A stretch of 64,000 nt of DNA, from contig JAQUHA010000018.1 of NCBI GenBank assembly GCA_028683855.1, positions 1 through 64,000 of the forward strand, in the 5' to 3' direction. The translations under genes and the position numbers were made by a program. Of the stretch, positions 45,712 to 55,416 are shown piece by piece (within the stretch, counting starts at the first letter, position 1; the number at the start of each line of letters is the position of its first letter). Below the pieces are notes generated by a model. That model saw only the letters and a list, made by a program, of their open reading frames with translations. It was not told the origin of the DNA and did not search any database. Source of the stretch: Desulfuromonadaceae bacterium. GTDB taxonomy: Bacteria; Desulfobacterota; Desulfuromonadia; Geobacterales; Pseudopelobacteraceae.

Positions 45712-48183
45712 TTACTTGGCTATGGAAACCATTGTTACTGCTGTACCGCTCCAGACTTTGTTAGCTGGTGCAGCAGGAAAATGATATGGTAAAAACACAA
45801 CACCTTTAGGAATACGGGGGCTGACTTTTGCGATCAGCTGTAATGAACCGCTTTCTGAAGTAACTGTTATCTGATCTTTTTCATTTATCAACAGACGCGC
45901 AGCGTCTTCGCGTGACAGCTCAAGATAAGCCTCAGGGCATACATGAACAGGTCCTTCTCCGTGCTGCGACAAAGTGCCGTTGTGATATAAAACGCTTCCA
46001 GTTACAAGTGCAAGCTTAGAAGCATCAGCAACAACAGGGGTGTATTCAGGCACTACAAGTGAAGCTTTTATTGCTGTAGTTGCGAAGGCTCCATTATTTC
46101 CAAGAGTTGAATAAGTCATTCCCTCATAACCAGCAGTTTTGGAGCAGATCTCTGAAAACTGTTCTGCCGGAGTGCCAGACTCTTTTCCGTCTATTTTAGA
46201 AATCAGCTGTGAAATAATCTCAAAATCAGATTTTGATTGAGCCAGTTTGCGAATTGCAGGTTTTACATATTGAACTCTTCTGTCCAGACTTGTGTAAGTA
46301 CCCTCTTTCTCGGCATAGGAACAGGCAGGTAGTACCACATCCGCAAGTTCAGCTGTTTCCGTCATAAACAGGTCTGACACAACAAGAAATTCAACCTTAT
46401 CAAGAGCCGACTTAACTTTCTTACTGTCCGGATACGATACTAGAGGATTTTCACCAGCTATAAAAAGTGTCTTTACTTTGCCGTCAACACAAGAGTCTAG
46501 TATCTGTTGCGCAGTCATACCACCGTCTTGAGGGTAAAATCCCATATCAACAGCACCCTGACCATTGTTTTTCTCAGACATACAAAGCACGCCGGAACCT
46601 TCCTCACCAAGTTTGCCGGTAATGATGGCAAGGTTAGCTGCTGCCGATGCAAGAGATTCAGTATGACCTGAATAAGCAAGACCGATAGGGAATATTATCA
46701 GAGCTTTTTCAGCTGAAGCATAATCTGTTGCAATCTTGATTATCGTCTCTGCCGGAATCCCGCTTTGAGCAGCTACTTTTTCCGGAGTAAATAACTCAAG
46801 AGATTTACTGAATTCAGCGAATCCCGGAATTGTGGCTGCAGATGAATCTTCAAGTTTTTTATCAAGGATTGCTTTGCAGATTGCATTCAGAACGGCAACT
46901 TCATTTCCTGGAGTATGAATCGCGGTTTTTGCGCCTGGCAGCTTTGAAAGTTTTCCGCGCTTATCAGAAAGAATATTCAGCTTAACTCCCCTGTTTTTGA
47001 CAGCCATATTAATTTCAAACCCGACAACCGGGTGAGTTTCATACGAATCTGTTTTAATTACAAGGAGAAGATCACTCTTCTGAATATCGAGAACTGAAGC
47101 TGGAGAGGCTGAAACTCCAAAACTCCTGACAAATCCTTTGCTAAGTGCTGAGTGTGCATACCCTGCAGAGTGATCAAAGTTTTTAGACCCGATGCTTTCC
47201 AGCATCATCTTTCTAAAAAGTGAGAACTCCTCATTGGTAAGTCGTGCAGTTGCAAGTGCTGCCACCTCATTTCCACCTTTGAGACGACTGGCAACCAGGT
47301 CAAGTGCTTCATCCCACGTTGCTTCAGTCATACGTCCGTTTCTACGGATCATGGGAGAGGTCAAGCGTTTGTCGGAACTGATAAACTGATAGCCAAAACG
47401 ACCACGAGCACAGAGCTGCCCTTTATGAAAACCCTGCTCATCGTTATATATAGTTGTAAGTACTTTATTATCCTTAACTCCAAGGGTTAGGTTACAGCCC
47501 GTTCCGCAATAACCGCAAACAGAATTATGATTTGTTAATGCCCAGAATCTAGCCTTGTGTTTGAAAGGTCGAGCGAGCAACGACCCGACAGGACAAACTG
47601 AAATGCACGAACCACAGAATTCACAGTCAAGTCCCTTCTCAAATTCACAACCAATTTTTGTTTCTATCCCACGATCAATGAAGGTAAGAGCACCATAACC
47701 GACTATTTCGTCACAAATACGCACGCATTTACCGCAAAGTACGCAGCGATTCATATCACGCTCAATCAGCGGGTTGTTATAATCAATTTCATGCTGAAAT
47801 TTCAGATCGGAGAAACGGTTTGTATCTACTTTGTATTCGTAAGCCAGATTCTGGAGATCACAATCCCCAGCCTTATCACATACCGGACAGTCAAGCGGGT
47901 GATTCAGCAACAGGAGCTCCAATACAAGCTCACGAGCCTTGATAATTTCAGGAGTAGCAGTACGAATAATCATGCCCTCGGTTACCGGTGTTGTACAGGC
48001 AGGGATCTGACGCCCCTTCATCTGTTCAACCTCAACCAGACACATACGGCAGGCACCAAAAGGCTTAAGTTTCTTATCGTGGCAAAGTATTGGAATTTTG
48101 ATGCCATTTATTCTTGCTGCATCATAAATTGTTGAGTCTTTGGGTGCGGTGACTTGCTTGTCGTCTATTGTAAGATTTACCAT
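45712..48183 (-). CDS. nuoG: NADH-quinone oxidoreductase subunit G
   Basis: NuoG is the largest peripheral electron-carrying subunit. The 823-residue protein has an N-terminal 2Fe-2S domain (CRMCLVEVE, PACTTPV), a His/Cys 4Fe-4S site (HPLDCPVCDKAGDCDLQN), a two-cluster ferredoxin domain (CVLCGKCVRICDE, CEFCGSCISVCP), an extra 4Fe-4S at CGYCGTGC and a molybdopterin-oxidoreductase-like region. It belongs to the NuoG type with CxxCxxxC before the molybdopterin domain. It follows nuoF by 48 bases. Confidence 0.95.
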   Translation of the reverse strand: MVNLTIDDKQVTAPKDSTIYDAARINGIKIPILCHDKKLKPFGACRMCLVEVEQMKGRQIPACTTPVTEGMIIRTATPEIIKARELVLELLLLNHPLDCPVCDKAGDCDLQNLAYEYKVDTNRFSDLKFQHEIDYNNPLIERDMNRCVLCGKCVRICDEIVGYGALTFIDRGIETKIGCEFEKGLDCEFCGSCISVCPVGSLLARPFKHKARFWALTNHNSVCGYCGTGCNLTLGVKDNKVLTTIYNDEQGFHKGQLCARGRFGYQFISSDKRLTSPMIRRNGRMTEATWDEALDLVASRLKGGNEVAALATARLTNEEFSLFRKMMLESIGSKNFDHSAGYAHSALSKGFVRSFGVSASPASVLDIQKSDLLLVIKTDSYETHPVVGFEINMAVKNRGVKLNILSDKRGKLSKLPGAKTAIHTPGNEVAVLNAICKAILDKKLEDSSAATIPGFAEFSKSLELFTPEKVAAQSGIPAETIIKIATDYASAEKALIIFPIGLAYSGHTESLASAAANLAIITGKLGEEGSGVLCMSEKNNGQGAVDMGFYPQDGGMTAQQILDSCVDGKVKTLFIAGENPLVSYPDSKKVKSALDKVEFLVVSDLFMTETAELADVVLPACSYAEKEGTYTSLDRRVQYVKPAIRKLAQSKSDFEIISQLISKIDGKESGTPAEQFSEICSKTAGYEGMTYSTLGNNGAFATTAIKASLVVPEYTPVVADASKLALVTGSVLYHNGTLSQHGEGPVHVCPEAYLELSREDAARLLINEKDQITVTSESGSLQLIAKVSPRIPKGVVFLPYHFPAAPANKVWSGTAVTMVSIAK

Positions 48184-48231
48184 CTAAAACCTCTGTTCGT
48201 AAGTTTAATCACCAAATCCAGTACAACCGGA

Positions 48232-50019
48232 TTAAACAAGAGCCATGAAGCGACAAGCGTCGTAGCATGATTTGCACTTGGTACATTTTTCCTTATCCAG
48301 ATAAGCAAGCTGTCCCTTTTCCCAGACTATTGCATCAACCGGGCAGGCTTTCTTACAGGCGCCACACTTAACACATTTCTCTTCGGATACTTCCCACAGC
48401 AACAGATCCTTACAACAGTTTGACGGACATCGTTGATCATTGATATGGGATTCGTATTCACTTCTAAAATAATTAATTGTTGAAAGAACCGGATTCGGCG
48501 CTGTCTGCCCAAGACCACATAGTGACGCTTTTTTTATCGCAGCCCCCAAATCAAGCAGGGTCTCAATATCGGAAGGCTGACCATTACCCTCTGTAATTCT
48601 TGTAAGAATATCAAGCATCACTTTCAGACCGATACGACAAGGAACACATTTACCGCATGATTCTGTTCTGGTGAATGTTAAGAAGAATTTTGCAACATCA
48701 ACCATGCATGTTGTTTCATCCATTACAACAAGACCACCGGAACCCATCATAGCTCCGGCTTGAATAAGAGCGTTATAATCGACCAGGGTATCAAGAAGTT
48801 CCTCAGGAATACAACCACCTGAAGGACCGCCTGCCTGCACAGCTTTAAATTTACGGTTATTTACTATGCCGCCGCAGACATCAAACAGAACTTCACGAAC
48901 TTTCATTCCGGCAGGCACTTCCACAAGACCGGTATGCTTAACTTTTCCGGTAACAGCGAAAATTTTAGTACCTTTTGTCGTTTCAGTACCGAGCCCCGCA
49001 TACCAATCAGAACCGTTGTTAATGATGTGACGGACGTTAGCAAAAGTCTCAACATTATTTATGTTTGTCGGATGTCCCCATAAACCCTTTACTGCAGGGA
49101 ACGGAGGGCGTGGGCGACTCATTCCGCGTTCACCTTCGATTGATGCCATAAGAGCGGTTTCTTCGCCGCAGACGAAAGCACCGGCACCCATTTTAATACG
49201 CATATCAAAATCAAGACCCCAGCCCTGAATATTCTTACCGAGATAACCCTTTTCGTAGCATACATCAATGGCGTGCTGTAAACGCTGAACGGCTAACGGA
49301 TACTCCGCACGGACATAAACATAACCATACGTTGCGCCAATTGCAAATCCGGCTATCTGCATACCTTCGATTATACAGTAAGGGTCACCTTCAAGAATGG
49401 ATCTATCCATAAATGCGCCTGGATCACCCTCGTCAGCATTACAAATAAGATACTTGTGATCACCGGGAGAGGCTTTGCAAAAGGACCATTTCATTCCTGT
49501 AGGGAAACCGCCACCGCCACGACCACGCAGACCGGATTTCTTAACCTCTTCAATTACTTCGTCCTGAGTCATGCTCTTAACGCACTTCTCTATAGCCTTA
49601 AATCCATTGGAATAGTCGCTAAGGTAAGCATCAAGGGAATCAGGGTCAATTTCACCGCAATTGCCCATAACAACACGCATCTGTTTTTCAAGAAATTTAT
49701 CGTAATAAGGTTTAGCCTTGCGCTTCTCCATTATTGCGCTGGCAACAATATGCTCCATTACAATTTTTTCAACTTCTTCCGGCAAAACAAAATCGTATGT
49801 AACGCGCCCCTGCTCCGGAGTAATGATGTCTACAAGAACGTCATTGGCACAGAGACCACGGCAACCGGTCTTGATAACGTCACATCGTTTACCGATTGTA
49901 GCGTTAAGCCCCTGCTCGGCAATGACGCGAGTGAACTCTGCCTCAACACCTTTTGCCCCGGCGGAAATACCACCAGTCCCCTGACAGATTAGAATCTGAA
50001 TACCTGAATTATCGCCCAT
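48232..50019 (-). CDS. nuoF: NADH-quinone oxidoreductase subunit F with ferredoxin-like tail
   Basis: NuoF binds NADH, FMN and cluster N3. The 595-residue protein is longer than the usual 430 or so. Residues 1-100 are a thioredoxin-like domain (ILICQGTGGISAGA, RCDVIKTGCRGLCAND). The core has GLRGRGGGGFPTGMKW, CNADEGDPGAFMDRS, KMGAGAFVCGEETALM and ESCGKCVPCRIG. Residues 540-595 add a two-cluster ferredoxin (CVKCGACKKACP, CTKCKSCYDAC). This layout resembles HndC-type NADH/NADPH subunits. The thioredoxin-like domain reads CQGTGG where a Cys is usual, so its 2Fe-2S site has one fewer ligand. Confidence 0.95.
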   Translation of the reverse strand: MGDNSGIQILICQGTGGISAGAKGVEAEFTRVIAEQGLNATIGKRCDVIKTGCRGLCANDVLVDIITPEQGRVTYDFVLPEEVEKIVMEHIVASAIMEKRKAKPYYDKFLEKQMRVVMGNCGEIDPDSLDAYLSDYSNGFKAIEKCVKSMTQDEVIEEVKKSGLRGRGGGGFPTGMKWSFCKASPGDHKYLICNADEGDPGAFMDRSILEGDPYCIIEGMQIAGFAIGATYGYVYVRAEYPLAVQRLQHAIDVCYEKGYLGKNIQGWGLDFDMRIKMGAGAFVCGEETALMASIEGERGMSRPRPPFPAVKGLWGHPTNINNVETFANVRHIINNGSDWYAGLGTETTKGTKIFAVTGKVKHTGLVEVPAGMKVREVLFDVCGGIVNNRKFKAVQAGGPSGGCIPEELLDTLVDYNALIQAGAMMGSGGLVVMDETTCMVDVAKFFLTFTRTESCGKCVPCRIGLKVMLDILTRITEGNGQPSDIETLLDLGAAIKKASLCGLGQTAPNPVLSTINYFRSEYESHINDQRCPSNCCKDLLLWEVSEEKCVKCGACKKACPVDAIVWEKGQLAYLDKEKCTKCKSCYDACRFMALV

Positions 50020-50046
50020 GCGTTGTGTCCTCTAGCGTGAGTCCGC

Positions 50047-50565
50047 TTAATCAAGCGGGATTGCAGAATATTTGGCTACTATTTCATCAACTTTCTGTAC
50101 CGTCATCTTGCCGTATGTATCGTCATTCACCATTGCAAGCGGCGCCATACCACAGGCTCCCAGACAGGCAACCTCTTCAAAGGTGAAACGAAGATCCGAC
50201 GTTGTTTCTGTATGCCCTATATGCAAAGTGTTAAAGAATGTTTCTTTTATTCTCTGAGCACCCTGTACATGGCAGGCAGTACCTACACAAACTCGAATAA
50301 TGAACTTGCCACGAGGTTTAAGGTGAAACTGAGCATAAAACGTAAGAACGCCGTAAATCTGACTTGGATAAACATTCAGACGCTCTGCCACATGATCTGC
50401 AACTTTTCGCGGAACATATCCGTACGCGTCCTGCACACCCTGAAGCACCGGCATCAGATTGCCAGGCAAATCAAAATATTTATCTATAACCTGGTCAGCC
50501 TTAGCAAGATCGACTTCCGGTTCCTCTTCTTCTATCTGCGCCACTACTTCACTCATGCGCGCCAT
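50047..50565 (-). CDS. nuoE: NADH-quinone oxidoreductase subunit E
   Basis: NuoE is the thioredoxin-like subunit with 2Fe-2S cluster N1a. The 172-residue protein has four cluster cysteines in CVGTACHVQGAQ and CLGACGMAP. The first 25 residues are an acidic, poorly conserved lead (MARMSEVVAQIEEEEPE). It lies between nuoD and nuoF. Confidence 0.95.
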   Translation of the reverse strand: MARMSEVVAQIEEEEPEVDLAKADQVIDKYFDLPGNLMPVLQGVQDAYGYVPRKVADHVAERLNVYPSQIYGVLTFYAQFHLKPRGKFIIRVCVGTACHVQGAQRIKETFFNTLHIGHTETTSDLRFTFEEVACLGACGMAPLAMVNDDTYGKMTVQKVDEIVAKYSAIPLD

Positions 50566-50586
50566 CTCCTTTGAATCATGCGGGAG

Positions 50587-51759
50587 TTATCTATCTATTT
50601 CACCAAGTACAATGTCCAGAGTACCAATTACTGCAACCAGGTCGGCAATCATCGACCCCACACTCATCTGCTCTATTGCCTGTAGATTTACAAATGAAGG
50701 TGGACGGATTCTGAGACGTTCCGGCTTGTTTCCGCCATCACTTACTATATAGAAACCAAGCTCGCCTTTTGGCGCCTCAACACCTTGATAGACTTCACCT
50801 TCTGGGGCTGCAAAGCCTTCAGATGCAATTTTGAAGTGGTGTATCAACCCCTCTATGCTGTTATAAACATTTTCCTTTGGAGGATAGCATACCTGCGGCG
50901 AATCAGTTAGAACCGGTCCGGGCTTAAGCCTGTCAAGCGCCTGACGAACTATCTTGCAGGACTCGCGCATCTCTATGAGGCGAACCTTGTAGCGATCAAA
51001 AGTATCGCATTTTTCACCTACCGGCACTTTAAAATCGTACTTATCATAGCCGGCATAAGAATGATCTCTCCTAAGATCCCAATCGACTCCGGAACCACGT
51101 AAAGCAGGTCCGGTGATACCAATATCGATTGCATCCTCTGCCGAAATCACGCCGTTGCCTATTGTACGCTTGAGCCAGATTGGATTAGTTGTCAAAAGGC
51201 CCTCATACTGGTCGAGATAGCCGGGCATTGAATCAATAAAATCTCCGACCTTTTTCACAAATTCATCCGGAACATCCTGTGAAAGACCGCCGACTCTGAA
51301 GAAGTTTGAAGTCATACGTGCGCCGGAAATAAGTTCGTATATTTCCATAACAGTTTCACGCTCGCGAAAAGCGTATATGAAAACAGTCATAGCGCCAATG
51401 TCAAGTGCATGGCAGGCTATCCAGACAAGATGCGACTCAAGCCTCGTCAACTCTGCCATAATTATTCTGATAGTCTCTGCACGCTCAGGAACTCCGACAC
51501 CCATAAGCTTTTCAACCGCGAGTATGTAACCAAGGTTGTTACTCATTGGTGCGAGGTAATCAAGCCTGTCGGTTAAAGGAAGAATCTGATGATATGTACG
51601 ATGTTCGGAGAGCTTCTCAACACCACGATGAAGGAATCCAATATGTGGAGTAACCTTAACAATTACTTCACCGTCAAGCTCAAGAACCAGTCTTAGAACC
51701 CCGTGAGTACTTGGATGCTGGGGACCCATATTCAATGTCATTGTTTCAGTAGTTGCCAT
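50587..51759 (-). CDS. nuoD: NADH-quinone oxidoreductase subunit D
   Basis: NuoD forms the quinone-reduction site with NuoB. The 390-residue protein has MGPQHPSTHGVLRLVLELDGE (quinone-site His), HRGVEKLSEHRTYHQILPLTDRLDYL, YELISGARMTSNFFRVGG and the C-terminal GEIDR. It is encoded apart from nuoC, not as a NuoCD fusion. Confidence 0.96.
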   Translation of the reverse strand: MATTETMTLNMGPQHPSTHGVLRLVLELDGEVIVKVTPHIGFLHRGVEKLSEHRTYHQILPLTDRLDYLAPMSNNLGYILAVEKLMGVGVPERAETIRIIMAELTRLESHLVWIACHALDIGAMTVFIYAFRERETVMEIYELISGARMTSNFFRVGGLSQDVPDEFVKKVGDFIDSMPGYLDQYEGLLTTNPIWLKRTIGNGVISAEDAIDIGITGPALRGSGVDWDLRRDHSYAGYDKYDFKVPVGEKCDTFDRYKVRLIEMRESCKIVRQALDRLKPGPVLTDSPQVCYPPKENVYNSIEGLIHHFKIASEGFAAPEGEVYQGVEAPKGELGFYIVSDGGNKPERLRIRPPSFVNLQAIEQMSVGSMIADLVAVIGTLDIVLGEIDR

Positions 51760-51802
51760 GTATAGCCTCTTCTTGATCGAATTACAGAAAGATGTAGTTA
51801 AA

Positions 51803-52291
51803 CTACGACAAGCGCCCTTTATACGGTTCGCGGTCTGGTCCCTGCAGAGGATAATCCTTGCGAAGCGGATACCCGACCCAGTCTTCGGTCATAAGTATAC
51901 GGCGTAGATCAGGATGGTTCTCGAATACTATGCCGAACAGGTCAAAGACTTCGCGCTCAAGCCAGTTGGCGGTTGACCATACCTGTGTAGCAGTCGGTAT
52001 TCTGCAATCAGACTCGGTTACAGCTGTTTTTATACGGAGTCTGTCTTTATTAGGAATTGACAAGAGCTGGTAAACCACCATAAATCTGTCGGTCTTCTTG
52101 TTCAGATAATCGACTGCAGTAAGATCAGTCAACTGATTATACTGGAGACTCAGCTTAAGGAACGAAAGTATATCGATAATTGCGTCTTTCGCTACAGTTA
52201 CTGTAACTTCGCCTCTAAATTCGACGACATCTAATATTGACGCGGCAAATTTCTCTTTTAGCTTCAATACTGCTCGATTGTTTTCTGCCAT
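51803..52291 (-). CDS. nuoC: NADH-quinone oxidoreductase subunit C
   Basis: NuoC is the 30-kDa-type peripheral subunit. The 162-residue protein has LTAVDYLNKKTDRFMVVYQLL and the family signature WLEREVFDLFGIVFENHPDLRRILMTEDW. The ATG at 52291 (MAENNRAVL) is preferred over one at 52300. The gene is separate from nuoD with a 43-base gap. Confidence 0.94.
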   Translation of the reverse strand: MAENNRAVLKLKEKFAASILDVVEFRGEVTVTVAKDAIIDILSFLKLSLQYNQLTDLTAVDYLNKKTDRFMVVYQLLSIPNKDRLRIKTAVTESDCRIPTATQVWSTANWLEREVFDLFGIVFENHPDLRRILMTEDWVGYPLRKDYPLQGPDREPYKGRLS

Positions 52292-52345
52292 AATATCCAA
52301 CCCTTTTGTGGGATTTATATTTTCCAGCGCTTATTTTATTCTTAA

Positions 52346-52861
52346 TCAGGCGGCTTCAGGAATATAGCGTTCGCCCAGACCGATAGCTGCACCAAATGAG
52401 TTGCGTTCCTTCATAATTTTATCCTGCAACTTCATTAAGCCAAATAACAGAGCCTCCGGTCGGGGGGGGCATCCAGGAATGTACACATCAACCGGGAGCG
52501 CCTCGTCGATACCCTGAACAACACTATATGTATCAAAAACGCCACCGGAACAGGCACACGCCCCCATGGCAATAACATACTTTGGCTCAGGCATCTGCTC
52601 ATAAACAGTCATAATTACCGGAAGCATTTTCTTTGTGACTGTTCCCGCTATAATAATGCAGTCGGACTGACGTGGAGATGCACGGAATATTATACCAAAA
52701 CGGTCAAGGTCATTATGTGATGCGCCGGTCGCCATCATTTCAATAGCGCAACAAGCCAAACCAAACGTCATCGGCCAGATGGATGACTTCCGGGACCAGT
52801 TAACCAAAAGATCCAGTGACGTTGTGATAACATTATCGCCAAGCGGATTGTCTACTCCCAT
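52346..52861 (-). CDS. nuoB: NADH-quinone oxidoreductase subunit B
   Basis: NuoB holds cluster N2, the last in the chain before quinone. The 171-residue protein has the cluster cysteines in [23 protein letters not shown] and [12 protein letters not shown]. It starts 10 bases inside the end of nuoA, which points to coupling. Confidence 0.96.
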   Translation of the reverse strand: MGVDNPLGDNVITTSLDLLVNWSRKSSIWPMTFGLACCAIEMMATGASHNDLDRFGIIFRASPRQSDCIIIAGTVTKKMLPVIMTVYEQMPEPKYVIAMGACACSGGVFDTYSVVQGIDEALPVDVYIPGCPPRPEALLFGLMKLQDKIMKERNSFGAAIGLGERYIPEAA

Positions 52862-53208
52862 TCCAGCGCTCCTTTTTTCCAGACATAAATATAACCAACA
52901 AAGAGAATAACTATAAAAACAGCCATTTCAACCAAGCCGAACATACCAAGTTTTTTGTACAGAATTGCCCATGGGTAGAGAAAAACAGCTTCTATATCAA
53001 ACAGGATAAAGAGAACTGCAATCAGATAGAACTTTATTGAATACCGTTCACGGGCAGTCCCTACAGGCTCACAACCACTCTCATACGGCTGCAGTTTTAC
53101 TTTTGATTTTTTTTTCTGCCCTATTAATGACGACATTACGAGCGAAACAAGCCCGAACCCTACAGCTACGAGTACTAAAAGTAATATTGGCAAATACGCA
53201 CCAAGCAT
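52852..53208 (-). CDS. nuoA: NADH-quinone oxidoreductase subunit A
   Basis: NuoA is a three-helix membrane subunit. The 118-residue protein has a first helix ([19 protein letters not shown]), the cytoplasmic loop with [24 protein letters not shown] and two more helices. The conserved Glu of the loop and helix three ([12 protein letters not shown]) are present. Start ATG 53208 follows AGGGAGG; the TTG at 53211 is not needed. It is the first gene of the nuo operon. Confidence 0.95.
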   Translation of the reverse strand: MLGAYLPILLLVLVAVGFGLVSLVMSSLIGQKKKSKVKLQPYESGCEPVGTARERYSIKFYLIAVLFILFDIEAVFLYPWAILYKKLGMFGLVEMAVFIVILFVGYIYVWKKGALEWE

Positions 53209-53231
53209 CAAAATCCTCCCTACAACGGACG

Positions 53232-53244
53232 GTATACTGTATAC
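53232..53244. promoter_or_regulatory. Palindrome in the nuo leader
   Basis: GTATAC-T-GTATAC is a perfect 13-base inverted repeat at about +5 to +18 of the predicted nuo transcript, between the -10 box and nuoA. Its position suits a repressor operator; the protein is not known. Confidence 0.4.
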
Positions 53245-53255
53245 AAACGTTGCGT

Positions 53256-53284
53256 TTAATATGGCATTTAATTTTCTTTGTCAA
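53256..53284 (-). promoter_or_regulatory. nuo operon promoter
   Basis: On the minus strand TTGACA (53284-53279) and TATTAA (53261-53256) are 17 bases apart and lie 48 bases upstream of the nuoA start. The -35 box is a perfect match to the sigma-70 consensus. Confidence 0.65.
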
Positions 53285-53443
53285 CTCTTTTTTTGGTTCT
53301 ACTCAATTTATTGAAACCTTAGTGATTACCCAAATTGTAAATAAGATTACAGCTTTACCATTGACACACCGGAATAATTCATGTTACCAACTTTTCTCTA
53401 ATTTCACATTTACCCTAAACATATCAATGCGAGGTTATCACTA

Positions 53444-54730
53444 ATGAACCACGAACGATCGACGACACTATTCAAACTGGCAAAGGCAGCTATACCTGGA
53501 GGCGTAAACAGTCCGGTACGCGCATTTAAATCTGTAGGAACAGATCCTCTGTTTATTAAAAGAGCGTCCGGCAGTCACATTTTCGACGAAGACAACAATA
53601 CTTTTATTGACTATGTAGGCTCCTGGGGACCAATGATCGTCGGACACTGCAACCCTGAAGTAATAAAAGCCGTTCAGGATACAATGGCAAGCGGCGCAAG
53701 CTTCGGCGCACCTACAGAGCGTGAGACAGTGCTTGCCAATATGGTGATAGATGCTGTCCCATCTATCGAAATGGTACGAATGGTCAGTTCCGGCACAGAG
53801 GCAACCATGAGTGCTATTCGCCTGGCGCGCGGATATACAGGACGTGATAAAATTCTCAAGTTTTCCGGTTGCTATCATGGACATTCCGACTCATTGCTCG
53901 TTAAAGCCGGCTCTGGAGCAGCAACATTCGGCGTTCCTGATTCACCCGGTGTGCCGGCTGATTTTGCAAAACACACACTAACCGCTGAATTTAACTCACT
54001 CGAATCGGTACTCTCGCTGGTCTCCAAAAACAAAGATTCCATCGCCTGTATCATTGTAGAACCTATTGCCGGAAATATGGGCACCGTACCTCCGCGAGAA
54101 GGATTTCTTGAGGGCTTGCGCAAAATCTGTACTGATGAAGGAATACTGTTGATCTTTGACGAGGTAATGTCAGGCTTTCGAGTTGCCTACGGTGGAGCAC
54201 AGGAAGTTTATGGTGTTACACCGGACATGACAACACTTGGTAAAATTATCGGTGGAGGTTTACCGGTTGGAGCTTTCGGGGGTAGACGCGATATTATGGA
54301 AAAATTATCTCCATCCGGCGGAATATATCAGGCAGGAACATTATCAGGCAACCCTCTTGCCATGTCAGCAGGAATTGCAACATTGAGTATTTTAAAACAG
54401 CCGGATTTTTACAAAAAACTTGAAGAGAAGAGTCTCGCTGTAGCTGATGGCATTTCAAATGCCGCCAGGAAAGCCGGCTACCCTATCTACTCAACCCGAG
54501 TCGGCAGTATGTTCTGTGCTTTCTTTAATAAGAATGAAGTTTATGACTGGACTACCGCCAGCCAATGTGACACACAGAGTTTTGCCAAATACTTCATTTC
54601 AATGCTGGAAGAAGGGGTATATCTGGCTCCTTCGCAGTTTGAGACTGCCTTTGTCTCTGCTGCCCATACAGACTCAGACATCGAGAATACAATTGCTGCG
54701 GCTGAAAAATCTTTCAAACTGATCAGCTGA
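53444..54730 (+). CDS. hemL: Glutamate-1-semialdehyde 2,1-aminomutase
   Basis: HemL makes 5-aminolevulinate in the C5 tetrapyrrole pathway. The 428-residue PLP enzyme has [16 protein letters not shown] at its start, [41 protein letters not shown] and the PLP lysine in [18 protein letters not shown]. Length is standard. It supplies haem for the many cytochromes suggested by the ccs genes. It lies divergent from nuo with a 235-base gap and is followed by the ATP synthase F0 genes. Confidence 0.97.
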   Translation: MNHERSTTLFKLAKAAIPGGVNSPVRAFKSVGTDPLFIKRASGSHIFDEDNNTFIDYVGSWGPMIVGHCNPEVIKAVQDTMASGASFGAPTERETVLANMVIDAVPSIEMVRMVSSGTEATMSAIRLARGYTGRDKILKFSGCYHGHSDSLLVKAGSGAATFGVPDSPGVPADFAKHTLTAEFNSLESVLSLVSKNKDSIACIIVEPIAGNMGTVPPREGFLEGLRKICTDEGILLIFDEVMSGFRVAYGGAQEVYGVTPDMTTLGKIIGGGLPVGAFGGRRDIMEKLSPSGGIYQAGTLSGNPLAMSAGIATLSILKQPDFYKKLEEKSLAVADGISNAARKAGYPIYSTRVGSMFCAFFNKNEVYDWTTASQCDTQSFAKYFISMLEEGVYLAPSQFETAFVSAAHTDSDIENTIAAAEKSFKLIS

Positions 54731-54767
54731 TTTTGCACTTTTAGTATTTGACAGGAGATTGTAGATC

Positions 54768-54818
54768 ATGTTATTCAATACCGGTTTTGTGTCCCGCATT
54801 ATATCGGTTTCTCCGTGA
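54768..54818 (+). CDS. Possible 16-residue leader peptide before atpZ
   Basis: ATG 54768, eight bases after AGGAG, opens a 16-codon frame (MLFNTGFVSRIISVSP) whose TGA (54816-54818) overlaps the GTG start of atpZ (54815) as GTGA. The atpZ start itself has no good ribosome site, so translation of the small frame may deliver ribosomes to atpZ. It could also be a chance frame. Confidence 0.4.
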   Translation: MLFNTGFVSRIISVSP

Positions 54819-55054
54819 GCTCCAGCAGACGCGAACTTTTTCAAAGCCTTGCAACTGTTTCCAGCATGGGCATTTCCGTAGTTCTGGCTATTGGAATAGG
54901 CGTATGGTTTGGTTTGGGGCTTGATCGCTGGTTCGGCACAACACCATGGTTCTTTTATATCTTTTTATTAATCGGGATTGCCGCCGCCTTCAAGAATGTT
55001 TATGTAATTGCCGGCAGGGAGATCCGAAAAAGTGATGATGATCAACGAGGATAA
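54815..55054 (+). CDS. atpZ: AtpZ/AtpI-type small F0-associated protein
   Basis: The 79-residue protein has a short basic lead and two membrane helices (MGISVVLAIGIGVWFGLGLDRWFG and PWFFYIFLLIGIAAAFKNVY). The LGLDRWFGT-PWFF pattern is that of AtpZ/AtpI F0-associated proteins, which are thought to help c-ring assembly or Mg uptake. Start is GTG 54815; it overlaps the next gene by 20 bases. Confidence 0.85.
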   Translation: MSSSRRELFQSLATVSSMGISVVLAIGIGVWFGLGLDRWFGTTPWFFYIFLLIGIAAAFKNVYVIAGREIRKSDDDQRG

Positions 55055-55412
55055 TCTCTTTCCCGTCATCATAAAAGGGAGTGCCTTGCTTCTGTCTGTT
55101 TTAACCCTAGCGGGCTGGGCTCTCTTTTCTAAAGAATTTGCTCTTGGTTCTCTTGCCGGAGGCTGTATTTCAATTCTAAACTTTTTCTGGATTAGAAATG
55201 TAATGCAGCGAGTCCTTGGACAGCTACCCGCTAGAGCAACTGTTTATGCACAGTTTCGCTTTATTGCACGCTTGAGTTTTACAGGAATTCTTCTTTATTT
55301 AATTATCACGTCAGGCTGGTTTTCGTTAGCCGGACTTTTTGCAGGGCTCTCAATTATTGTAGTCAACATAATAGCACTTTCACTTTACAGCGCTCTCAGC
55401 GCGGGAGGTTAG
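55035..55412 (+). CDS. atpI: ATP synthase subunit I (AtpI)
   Basis: The 125-residue protein has four likely membrane helices ([79 protein letters not shown]) and fits ATP synthase subunit I, an F0 assembly factor for the c-ring. Start ATG 55035 (or 55038) overlaps the atpZ end. atpB follows 4 bases after. Confidence 0.8.
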   Translation: MMINEDNLFPVIIKGSALLLSVLTLAGWALFSKEFALGSLAGGCISILNFFWIRNVMQRVLGQLPARATVYAQFRFIARLSFTGILLYLIITSGWFSLAGLFAGLSIIVVNIIALSLYSALSAGG

Positions 55413-55416
55413 CTTC

